9,748 nucleotides of DNA from NCBI GenBank assembly GCA_036274635.1, contig DASUFI010000004.1, positions 1-9,748 of the forward strand. The letters run 5' to 3'. A program made the position numbers and the translations under genes. How positions within the stretch are numbered: position 1 is the first letter of the stretch; the number at the start of each line of letters is the position of its first letter. Source of the stretch: DASUFI01 sp036274635 (GTDB lineage Bacteria > Planctomycetota > B15-G4). Positions 1 through 5,778 of the stretch are shown one piece after another. The notes beneath the pieces were generated by a model. The model saw nothing but the letters and a program-made list of their open reading frames with translations, was not told the origin of the DNA and did not search any database.

Positions 1-99
1 CATCTCGGCCAGGTTGGCGCCCTTGCCGCCCAGCAGAGGCTTGTCGGCGGCGCAGCCGTCGGCCTGGCCGTCGCCGAAGAAGTAGGTCCAGCGTGTCAC
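1..99 (-). CDS. ppdK: Pyruvate, phosphate dikinase, N-terminal fragment (runs off the left edge)
   Basis: Only the first 33 codons are visible. They contain YFFGDGQADG followed by LLGGKGANLAEM, the characteristic opening of the nucleotide-binding domain of pyruvate, phosphate dikinase. This cytoplasmic enzyme interconverts pyruvate, ATP and phosphate with phosphoenolpyruvate, AMP and pyrophosphate. The GGKGANLAEM glycine-rich segment belongs to the ATP-grasp domain. The start is a GTG at 99-97, overlapping the TGA of the lipoprotein gene (98-96) in a GTGA arrangement. A GGAG (111-108 on the minus strand) lies 8 nt before it. The overlap implies one transcript and translational coupling. PEP synthase shares the GGKGANL motif, but the YFFG.G.A.G lead-in favours the dikinase. 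The catalytic His and C-terminal domain are outside the window. Confidence 0.85.
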   Translation of the reverse strand, partial: MTRWTYFFGDGQADGCAADKPLLGGKGANLAEM

Positions 100-725
100 G
101 GCGTCGGCTCCGCGGCGGCCGCCGGGACGGCGAGGCCCGCGAGGTCCGAGATGAGCCAGCGGCCGGTGAAGCGCACCTCGCTCAGGTGGGCCATGTCGGT
201 GAGCTCGGGGCGGTCGAGGCGCAGCCACTGGCCCTTGGCCGACTGGATCACGAGCGAGTCCAGCGGCGCGCGCTGGCGCTTCACGTCCGTGTGGCCGTCG
301 TCCCAGGTGGCGCTGACCCAGGCCTCGCGCTCGAAGCCCACGACCAGCGAGTTGTCGCCGGAGGCGAGGACGATGGCGGCGTGCTGGCCGTCGGCGTCGA
401 AGCTGACGTCCTTCACGTGGTCCAGCAGGTCCGCGTGCCCGAAGAGCCAGGCGGCGGTGGCGTCCTGCTCGAGCAGCGCAGTGCGCGCCGCGAAGTAGCT
501 CTGGTATCCGCCGAAGGACTTCTGGAAGCCGAGCGAGAGGCAGGCGTACTCGCCCTCGGGATCGTCGTGGCACAGGCGCGCCTGCCACAGCGCCAGCGTG
601 GCCTGGGGCGTGTCCCAGCGCTCGACGGGCGTCGGACAGGCGCAGGCCGCGGGCAGGAGCAGCAGCCCCAGCCAGCGACCCGCTGCGGCGCGCGACAGCG
701 AGCGACGAGACCTCACGAGCGTCAT
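96..725 (-). CDS. Hypothetical envelope protein, probable lipoprotein (209 aa)
   Basis: No known family is recognised. From the ATG at 725 the protein begins with a basic n-region (RSRR, then R10, R12 and R17), a hydrophobic stretch at residues 18-29 (LGLLLLPAACAC) and cysteines at 28 and 30. This looks like a lipoprotein signal, although Pro at the -3 position makes the lipobox imperfect. The mature part is about 180 residues, rich in Trp, Asp and His, with two more Cys at 52 and 62 (possible disulphide) and a soluble, mostly beta character. An in-frame TTG at 851 would add 42 Arg/Ala-rich residues, but that TTG is the first half of the candidate -35 box TTGACA, so the ATG is preferred. The Shine-Dalgarno (SD) sequence is weak (AGG, 8 nt spacing). 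The stop overlaps the ppdK start by 4 nt, so the two genes are probably co-transcribed. The functional link to ppdK is unknown. Confidence 0.7.
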   Translation of the reverse strand: MTLVRSRRSLSRAAAGRWLGLLLLPAACACPTPVERWDTPQATLALWQARLCHDDPEGEYACLSLGFQKSFGGYQSYFAARTALLEQDATAAWLFGHADLLDHVKDVSFDADGQHAAIVLASGDNSLVVGFEREAWVSATWDDGHTDVKRQRAPLDSLVIQSAKGQWLRLDRPELTDMAHLSEVRFTGRWLISDLAGLAVPAAAAEPTP

Positions 726-822
726 CCCGAAGGCCTGCACGCGCTGCCCGGCGGCTGCCGCGCGGAGCGGTGCTGCCGCCCGTTCTTGCCGGCGGGCCCG
801 TGCGTCGGCGGCGGGACCGCGG

Positions 823-851
823 AGACTAGGGCCCGCCGCGGGAACTGTCAA
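823..851 (-). promoter_or_regulatory. Candidate sigma70-type promoter for the lipoprotein-ppdK operon
   Basis: Reading leftward, a perfect TTGACA (851-846) is followed by a 17-nt spacer and TAGTCT (828-823), which matches 3 of 6 positions of TATAAT. Transcription would begin near 816, leaving about 90 nt of leader before the ATG at 725. Two CCGCGG palindromes (817-822 and 836-841) sit at and beside the -10 and could be operator half-sites, but CCGCGG is common in DNA this GC-rich. Confidence 0.4.
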
Positions 852-867
852 ACGCCCGCCGGTCGCC

Positions 868-896
868 TTGATTCGCCCGCGCGAGGCCCGAAGAAT
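868..896 (+). promoter_or_regulatory. Candidate sigma70-type promoter for the ATPase-ATPase-gspF module
   Basis: TTGATT (868-873), a 17-nt spacer and AAGAAT (891-896) each match the consensus hexamer at 4 of 6 positions. Transcription would start near 903, giving a leader of about 32 nt before the ATG at 935. A GGAG at 927-930 serves as ribosome binding site. The promoter lies back-to-back with the leftward candidate at 823-851, with only 16 nt between the two -35 boxes. Confidence 0.35.
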
Positions 897-934
897 CCGT
901 ACCGAGCGCGCCTGCGCCCGCTACTCGGAGCCTC

Positions 935-2608
935 ATGTCGGACCGTCTCGGGGATCTGCTCGTCGCCCAGGGCGTCGTGGACGCCCAGCAGATCGGCAAG
1001 GCGCTCGCGCTGCAGAAGACGCGCAAGATCCCGCTGGGCGAGGCGCTGGTCTCGCTGGGCCTGGCCACCGAGGACCAGGTCTGGCGCGTGCTGGCCCGGC
1101 AGCACAAGCTGCCCTTCGTGGATCTCGTCGCGGACGCGGCCAAGGGCGGCAAGATCCGGCCGGACATCGTGTCGGCCGTGCCGGAGGCCGTGGCGGCCGA
1201 GCAGCGCGTGGTGCCCGTGGCGCTCAAGGACGGCCGCCTCGTGCTGGCGGTGGATGACCCGCTGCGCACCTTCGCGCTGGACACCCTGTCCTTCGTGCTC
1301 AACCGCGAGGTGACGGCCGCGCTCACCACGCCCGGGGGCCTGCGCGCCGGCCTGCGCCGCTACTACGGCGTGGACGGCGGCGGCCCGGACGTGGCCGCCG
1401 CCATGGGCGAGGCGCAGGCCGAGGGCGACGACGCCCCGGTGGTGCGCCTCGTCGCGCGCATGATCGAGCAGGCCATCGAGCAGGGCGCCAGCGACATCCA
1501 CGTCGAGCCCATGGAGGGCCGCATCCGCGTGCGCTTCCGCAAGGACGGCGTGCTGCACGAGGTGGCCACGCACGAGCCCACCCTGATGGGCCCGCTCAAT
1601 TCGCGCCTCAAGATCATGGCCGGCATGGACATCGCCGAGAAGCGCAAGCCGCAGGACGGGCGCATCGCGGTCAGCGTGCAGGGCCGCCCGATCGACATCC
1701 GCGCCTCGGTGCTGCCCGCCACGCACGGCGAGGCCATCGTCATGCGCCTGCTCGACAAGGAGCGCGGCCTCGTGGGCCTGGACGAGCTGGGCCTGGGCGA
1801 GGACGACCTGCGCCGGCTGCGCTCCATCGTGCGGCGCCCGAACGGCATCGTGCTGGTCACGGGTCCCACCGGCTCGGGCAAGACCACCACGCTCTACGCC
1901 GCGCTCAAGGAGCTCAACAAGCCCGACACCAAGATCATCACGGCCGAGGACCCGGTTGAGTACGAGATCCAGGGCATCAACCAGGTGCAGGTGCACGGGC
2001 GCATCGGGCTCACCTTCGCGCGCATCCTGCGCGCCATGCTGCGCCAGGCGCCCAACGTGATCCTCGTGGGCGAGATCCGCGACGTGGAGACGGCCGAGGT
2101 GGCCATCCAGGCGGCGCTCACCGGCCACCTCGTCTTCGCCACGCTGCACACCAACGATGCGCCGTCGGCGCTGACGCGCCTCGTGGACATGGGCGTTCAG
2201 CCCTTCCTCGTCTCGGCCAGCGTGCAGGCCATCCTGGCGCAGCGCCTCGTGCGGCGGCTGTGTCCCACCTGCCGTCAGCCGCAGGCGCCCTCGGACAGCG
2301 AGCTGCGCGCGGTGGGCTTGAGCGCCGAGCGCCTCGGCGGCCGCACGCTGTGGAAGGCCCAGGGCTGCGCCTCGTGCAGCTTCACCGGCTACCGCGGGCG
2401 CGTGGGCGTCTACGAGCTGCTCGAGCTGGACGCCGCGCTGCGCGACATGACCTTCCGCAACGAGACCGCCGGCGCCGTGCGCGCGCAGGCCGAGCGCACC
2501 GGCCGGCTCTCCACGCTGCGCGCCGACGGGCTGCAGAAGGTGCTGGCCGGCACCACGTCCATCCCCGAGCTGCTCAAGATCGTCTCCTCGCTGGAGGCCA
2601 TCGGGTGA
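935..2608 (+). CDS. GspE/PilB-family assembly ATPase 1, with cyclic-di-GMP-type MshEN domain
   Basis: This is a cytoplasmic hexameric ATPase of the type II secretion / type IV pilus superfamily, which powers pilin or pseudopilin assembly through the GspF/PilC platform. The N-terminus is a textbook MshEN repeat: motif I at residues 4-27 starting RLGDLLVAQG, a 5-residue spacer, and motif II at 33-56 starting PLGEALVSLG. That is the 24-5-24 layout known to bind cyclic-di-GMP, with the Arg of RLG present. The ATPase core follows: SDIHVEP near 186, Walker A GPTGSGKTT (310-318, Lys316), Asp box TAEDPVEYE (336-344), Walker B ending VGEIRD (Glu380) and His box with His405. Zinc-type cysteine pairs are at 443/446 and 478/481. 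The length of 557 aa is normal. Unusually, the segment before the Walker B glutamate reads RQAPN instead of RQDPD. The start ATG has a GGAG 4 nt upstream. The stop overlaps the next gene's start by 4 nt. GspE and PilB cannot be told apart here. Confidence 0.93.
   Translation: MSDRLGDLLVAQGVVDAQQIGKALALQKTRKIPLGEALVSLGLATEDQVWRVLARQHKLPFVDLVADAAKGGKIRPDIVSAVPEAVAAEQRVVPVALKDGRLVLAVDDPLRTFALDTLSFVLNREVTAALTTPGGLRAGLRRYYGVDGGGPDVAAAMGEAQAEGDDAPVVRLVARMIEQAIEQGASDIHVEPMEGRIRVRFRKDGVLHEVATHEPTLMGPLNSRLKIMAGMDIAEKRKPQDGRIAVSVQGRPIDIRASVLPATHGEAIVMRLLDKERGLVGLDELGLGEDDLRRLRSIVRRPNGIVLVTGPTGSGKTTTLYAALKELNKPDTKIITAEDPVEYEIQGINQVQVHGRIGLTFARILRAMLRQAPNVILVGEIRDVETAEVAIQAALTGHLVFATLHTNDAPSALTRLVDMGVQPFLVSASVQAILAQRLVRRLCPTCRQPQAPSDSELRAVGLSAERLGGRTLWKAQGCASCSFTGYRGRVGVYELLELDAALRDMTFRNETAGAVRAQAERTGRLSTLRADGLQKVLAGTTSIPELLKIVSSLEAIG
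2593..2597 (+). promoter_or_regulatory. Ribosome binding site that fixes the second ATPase start
   Basis: GGAGG lies 7 nt before the GTG at 2605, inside the last codons of the first ATPase. It supports this GTG, which opens the T2SSE_N domain immediately, over any start further upstream in the same frame. Confidence 0.7.
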
Positions 2609-4299
2609 GCACGCGCACGGGCCGCAAGCTTCTGGGCGCCATCCTGGTCGAGCGCGGCGTCTGCACCGAGCAGGACGTGGAGCGCGCGCTGGCCGAGCAG
2701 GCGCGCGGCGGCGGGCACCTGGGCGAGATCCTGCAGGCCATGGGGCGCGTGGACCGCCAGCAGCTGCTCAGCGCGCTGGGCGTGCAGGCCGGGCTGGAGC
2801 TGGTCGACATCGAGCGCACGCCGCCGCAGCCCGCGGCGCTCAAGCGCCTCGACGCCGCCACCTGCCACCTGTTCCGTGTCGTGCCGCTGCGCGAGGAGGC
2901 GGGCAAGCTGGTGGTGGCCCTGGCCGACCCGCTCAACGTGAGCATCCTGCAGGACCTGGCCTTCGTGGTGGGCACCGAGGTGCGCGGCGTGCTCGCCACC
3001 GAGGCGGCCGTCGCCGCGGCGCTCGAGCGGCACTTCGGCGCCGCCGGCAACGAGGGCCTGCACAAGGCGGTGGAGGAGGCCACCCAGTCCGCCGGCAAGC
3101 TGGACCTCGAGGACCGGAAGGCCATGGCCGCCGCCGCGCCGGTGGTCAAGCTGCTCAACTTCATCCTGCTGGCGGCCATCCGCGACAAGGCCAGCGACAT
3201 CCACCTCGAGCCCTTCGAGGCCGAGTTCAAGGTGCGCTACCGCGTGGACGGCTCGCTCTTCGAGGTCGAGGCGCCGCCGCTCTCGCTGGCGCCGGCGCTG
3301 GTCTCGCGCGTCAAGGTCATGGCCAACCTGGACATCGCCGAGACGCGCGTGCCGCAGGACGGGCGCATCGAGCTCTCGCTGGGCGGCCGCCCGATCGACC
3401 TGCGCGTGTCCACGCTGCCCACCGTGCACGGCGAGTCGTGCGTGCTGCGCGTGCTCGACCGCTCGGTGGTCGCGCTCGACCTGGCCAAGCTGGGCCTGCG
3501 CGACGACGACCGCGCCGCCATCGAGGCGCTGCTGCAGCGGCCCTACGGCATCCTGCTGGTCACGGGGCCGACCGGCTCGGGCAAGACGACCACGCTGTAC
3601 TCCGCGCTCAACCGCCTCAACGACGTCGAGACCAAGATCCTCACCATCGAGGACCCGGTCGAGTACGACCTCGACGGCATCATCCAGATCCAGGTCAACG
3701 AGGAGATCGGGGTCAGCTACGCCTCGGTGCTGCGCACGATGCTGCGCCAGGACCCGGACATCGTGCTGGTGGGCGAGATCCGCGACAAGGAGACGGCGCA
3801 GATCGCGGTCGAGGCGGCGCTCACCGGCCACCTCATCCTGTCCACGCTGCACACCAACGACGCGCCGTCCACCGTGACGCGCCTCGTCGACATCGGCGTG
3901 CCGCCCTATCTCATCGTGTCCACGCTCGAGGCCATCGTGGCCCAGCGCCTCGTGCGCGGCATCTGTCCGCAGTGCCGCGAGGAGTACGTGCCGGGCGCCG
4001 AGGTGCTGCGCGAGATCGGCCTCGACCCGGCCGAGGTCGGCGGGCGCAAGCTGGCGCGCGGGCGCGGCTGCGAGGCCTGCAACTGGTCCGGCCACCGCGG
4101 GCGGCGCGCGATCTTCGAGATCATGCCGCTCAGCGAGCGGCTGCGGGAGCTGGTGCTCGACGAGAAGCCCACGCAGGAGCTGCGCGCGGCGGCGATCGCC
4201 GAGGGCATGCGCACGCTGCGCGAGTCGGGCCAGCTCGCGGTGCTGGACGGCACCACGACCGTCGAGGAAGTGCTGCGCGAGACGCTGCTCGAATCCTGA
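2605..4299 (+). CDS. GspE/PilB-family assembly ATPase 2 (564 aa, GTG start)
   Basis: This is a second full-length paralogue of the preceding ATPase. From the GTG at 2605 the protein has an MshEN-like repeat (residues 9-32, 5-residue spacer, 38-61), but the first motif reads LLGAILVERG, with Leu where the ligand-contacting Arg of RLG is expected. The catalytic core is fully canonical: SDIHLEPFE near 197, VPQDGRI near 249, Walker A GPTGSGKTT (321-329, Lys327), Asp box TIEDPVEYD (347-355), RQDPDIVLVGEIRD with Glu391, and a His box with His416. Cysteine pairs 454/457 and 489/492 form the zinc-type C-terminal subdomain. The reading frame is open far upstream, but a start before 2605 would only add sequence overlapping the first ATPase in another frame, while GTGA coupling and a good SD mark 2605. 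It probably acts with the downstream GspF/PilC. Confidence 0.93.
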   Translation: MSTRTGRKLLGAILVERGVCTEQDVERALAEQARGGGHLGEILQAMGRVDRQQLLSALGVQAGLELVDIERTPPQPAALKRLDAATCHLFRVVPLREEAGKLVVALADPLNVSILQDLAFVVGTEVRGVLATEAAVAAALERHFGAAGNEGLHKAVEEATQSAGKLDLEDRKAMAAAAPVVKLLNFILLAAIRDKASDIHLEPFEAEFKVRYRVDGSLFEVEAPPLSLAPALVSRVKVMANLDIAETRVPQDGRIELSLGGRPIDLRVSTLPTVHGESCVLRVLDRSVVALDLAKLGLRDDDRAAIEALLQRPYGILLVTGPTGSGKTTTLYSALNRLNDVETKILTIEDPVEYDLDGIIQIQVNEEIGVSYASVLRTMLRQDPDIVLVGEIRDKETAQIAVEAALTGHLILSTLHTNDAPSTVTRLVDIGVPPYLIVSTLEAIVAQRLVRGICPQCREEYVPGAEVLREIGLDPAEVGGRKLARGRGCEACNWSGHRGRRAIFEIMPLSERLRELVLDEKPTQELRAAAIAEGMRTLRESGQLAVLDGTTTVEEVLRETLLES

Positions 4300-4310
4300 T
4301 GTTCGGCCTC

Positions 4311-4319
4311 TGCTAGACT
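4311..4319 (+). promoter_or_regulatory. Extended -10 element immediately before gspF (possible leaderless promoter)
   Basis: TGC followed by TAGACT (4314-4319) fits the extended -10 pattern TGn-TAnnnT. The last T is 8 nt before the gspF ATG, so transcription from it would begin about 2 nt ahead of the start codon. No -35 hexamer is evident, and no SD precedes the ATG. This arrangement resembles leaderless genes of high-GC bacteria but could arise by chance. Confidence 0.3.
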
Positions 4320-4327
4320 GCCGCGCC

Positions 4328-5506
4328 ATGCCGGTCCCGAAGCCAGCAGCCGCCAAGCCCGCCGCCAAGGCCCCGCGTCCGGCGGCTGCGCGTCCCGCCG
4401 CCGCGGCCGCTGCGGCCGCCGCCACCGGCAAGACCTGGAAACCGGCGCTCTTCGGGCGGCGCACGATCTCGACCAAGGCGCTCACGGACTTCACCGCGCA
4501 GCTGGCCACACTGGTGAGCGCGGGGCTGCCGCTGGTGCGCTGCCTGCGCGTGCTCGAGGGCCAGCTCGCCAGCGGGCCGTTCAAGCAGGTCGTCACCGCG
4601 GTGGCCGACGACGTGGAGAGCGGCGCGCCGCTCTCCGACGCGCTGGCCAAGTACCCGCAGGTCTTCGACCGGCTGTACGTGAACATGGTGCGCGCGGGCG
4701 AGGCGGGCGGCGTGCTGGGCACCATCCTGCAGCGCCTGGCGGAGTTCGCGCGGCGGCGCGACCGCATCACGGCGCAGCTCAAGGGCGCGCTGACCTACCC
4801 GCTCGTCGTCATGGGCTTCGCCGCCATCATCGTGCTCTTCGTGATGATCTTCGTGGTGCCCAAGTTCGAGTCCATCCTGGCCAACTTCGACGTGCCCATG
4901 CCGCTGCCCACGCTGATCATCATGAGCATCTCGCGCTTCCTGGTGGGCTACTGGTACATCGTGCTGGCGTTGCCCGTCGTGCTCTTCGCCGGCTTCCGCC
5001 TGGCCCTGCGCAGCGAGACCTTCGCGCGCCGCATGGACGCCTTCGTGCTGCGCATCCCCAAGCTGGGCGACGTGGTGCGCAAGACCATCGTGGCGCGCTT
5101 CGCCCGCACGCTGGGCACGCTGCTGCAGAGCGGCGTGCCCATCCTCGAGGCGCTGGCCATCGTGAAGAACGCCATCCCCAACCGCGTGCTGGAGGAGGCC
5201 GTCGGGCACGTCCACGACAGCATCCGCGAGGGCGAGAGCGTCGCCGAGCCGCTGGGCGAGAGTGGCGTCTTCGACGACGTCGTGGTCAACATGATCGACG
5301 TGGGCGAGGAGACGGGCCAGCTGGACGCCATGCTGCTGCGCATCGCGGACAACTTCGACTTCGAGGTCGACAATGCCGTGACGAGCTTCTTCCGCACGCT
5401 GGAGCCCGTCATCATCTTCTTCATGGCCATCGTCGTCGGCTCGATCGTGGTCTCCCTCTTCCTGCCGATCGTGCGCATCATGCAGTCCATGCCGGCGGGC
5501 GGCTGA
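4328..5506 (+). CDS. gspF: GspF/PilC-family inner-membrane platform protein (392 aa)
   Basis: This is the polytopic inner-membrane protein that couples the assembly ATPase to the growing pilus or pseudopilus. Two homologous GspF domains are clear: the first at about residues 54-177 with GEAGG at 124-128, the second at about 257-379 with GEETGQL at 326-332. Membrane segments fall near 157-177, 204-225 and 360-380, the usual three. The N-terminus is unusual. The typical 50-60-residue cytoplasmic lead-in with a YKA-like opening is absent. In its place residues 4-33 are an Ala/Pro/Lys low-complexity tract, followed directly by FGRRTISTKALTDFTAQLA. The ATG at 4328 is 28 nt after the second ATPase and lacks an SD; translation may rely on coupling or on a leaderless transcript. 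GspF and PilC cannot be distinguished from sequence alone. Confidence 0.93.
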   Translation: MPVPKPAAAKPAAKAPRPAAARPAAAAAAAAATGKTWKPALFGRRTISTKALTDFTAQLATLVSAGLPLVRCLRVLEGQLASGPFKQVVTAVADDVESGAPLSDALAKYPQVFDRLYVNMVRAGEAGGVLGTILQRLAEFARRRDRITAQLKGALTYPLVVMGFAAIIVLFVMIFVVPKFESILANFDVPMPLPTLIIMSISRFLVGYWYIVLALPVVLFAGFRLALRSETFARRMDAFVLRIPKLGDVVRKTIVARFARTLGTLLQSGVPILEALAIVKNAIPNRVLEEAVGHVHDSIREGESVAEPLGESGVFDDVVVNMIDVGEETGQLDAMLLRIADNFDFEVDNAVTSFFRTLEPVIIFFMAIVVGSIVVSLFLPIVRIMQSMPAGG

Positions 5507-5507
5507 C

Positions 5508-5605
5508 CCCGGGGCCGGGCGGCCCGGGAGCGCGGCCTCGGCGGGCCGGCCAGCGTGCGGAATCCGGCCGGGAAAGGCCGCGGGACGCGGGGCGGAGCCC
5601 CCGCG
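5508..5605 (+). terminator. Cluster of three GC-rich hairpins after gspF
   Basis: Three consecutive inverted repeats begin 1 nt after the gspF stop. The first is CCCGGGGCC against GGCCCGGG (5508-5528, one bulged G, 4-nt loop). The second is an outer 8-bp stem CGCGGCCT/AGGCCGCG (5531-5538 and 5575-5582) enclosing GGCCGG/CCGGCC (5544-5549 and 5564-5569). The third is CGCGGGG/CCCCGCG (5586-5592 and 5599-5605, 6-nt loop). None is followed by a T run, so they are not classical intrinsic terminators. They may end transcription with Rho, pause polymerase or protect the mRNA 3' end. Confidence 0.4.
5586..5600 (+). repeat. 15-nt intergenic repeat, copy 1
   Basis: The 15-mer CGCGGGGCGGAGCCC is the exact reverse complement of 8408-8422 in the spacer before dnaG. 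Both copies lie outside genes. The core GGGC-GGA-GCCC can itself form a hairpin. The match stops sharply at both ends. It may be a dispersed intergenic element or chance in GC-rich DNA. Confidence 0.35.
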
Positions 5606-5656
5606 CGGCGGCACGTCGGAGCCGGGAAACGAGCCTGAATCGGGCCCGGCCTTCCG

Positions 5657-5685
5657 TTGCAACCGCCTGCGAGCCTCCCTAAGAT
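5657..5685 (+). promoter_or_regulatory. Candidate sigma70-type promoter for the HTH gene
   Basis: TTGCAA (5657-5662), a 17-nt spacer and TAAGAT (5680-5685) stand out as a less GC-rich patch within a very GC-rich spacer; each hexamer matches 4 of 6 positions. Transcription would start near 5692, leaving a leader of about 87 nt to the TTG at 5779. The leader contains alternating CG runs such as GCGCGC and is otherwise featureless. It lies downstream of the gspF hairpins, supporting a separate transcription unit. Confidence 0.45.
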
Positions 5686-5765
5686 CAGCCGCGACGGCTG
5701 CGGGCGAACGAGCCGACGCACGCGCGCCCCGTGCGCGCGCCGCCCGCGTGGACGCACCGAAATCC

Positions 5766-5770
5766 GGAGG
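5766..5770 (+). promoter_or_regulatory. Ribosome binding site fixing the TTG start at 5779
   Basis: GGAGG ends 8 nt before TTG at 5779. An earlier in-frame GTG at 5731 has no SD and would add 16 residues unlike the family, so the TTG is chosen. Confidence 0.7.
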
Positions 5771-5778
5771 ACCGAGAG

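Noticed and set aside
93..1313. A 406-codon plus-strand frame across the lipoprotein gene and the first ATPase
   Set aside because: It is Arg/Gly/Ala-rich shadow sequence. The minus-strand lipoprotein and the ATPase explain the region better.
2260..2604. N-terminal extension of the second ATPase to an earlier start
   Set aside because: The extra 115 residues are an Arg/Ala-rich out-of-frame reading of the first ATPase. The GTG at 2605 has a GGAGG SD and begins the T2SSE_N domain.
4299..4316. A TGATG stop-start overlap opening a five-codon mini-ORF (MFGLC) between the second ATPase and gspF
   Set aside because: It is too short to judge and lacks an SD; coincidence is likely, although coupling via this peptide to gspF cannot be excluded.
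4380..4435. GCC/GCG-rich tract in gspF as a tandem repeat or expansion
   Set aside because: The Ala codons are mixed and there is no fixed repeat unit. It is low-complexity coding sequence rather than a microsatellite.
2410..4782. A 790-codon open frame on the minus strand opposite the second ATPase and gspF
   Set aside because: The translation is His/Arg/Gln/Ala/Leu-rich with no domain, as expected for the antisense of GC-rich coding DNA. The plus-strand genes have clear motifs throughout.
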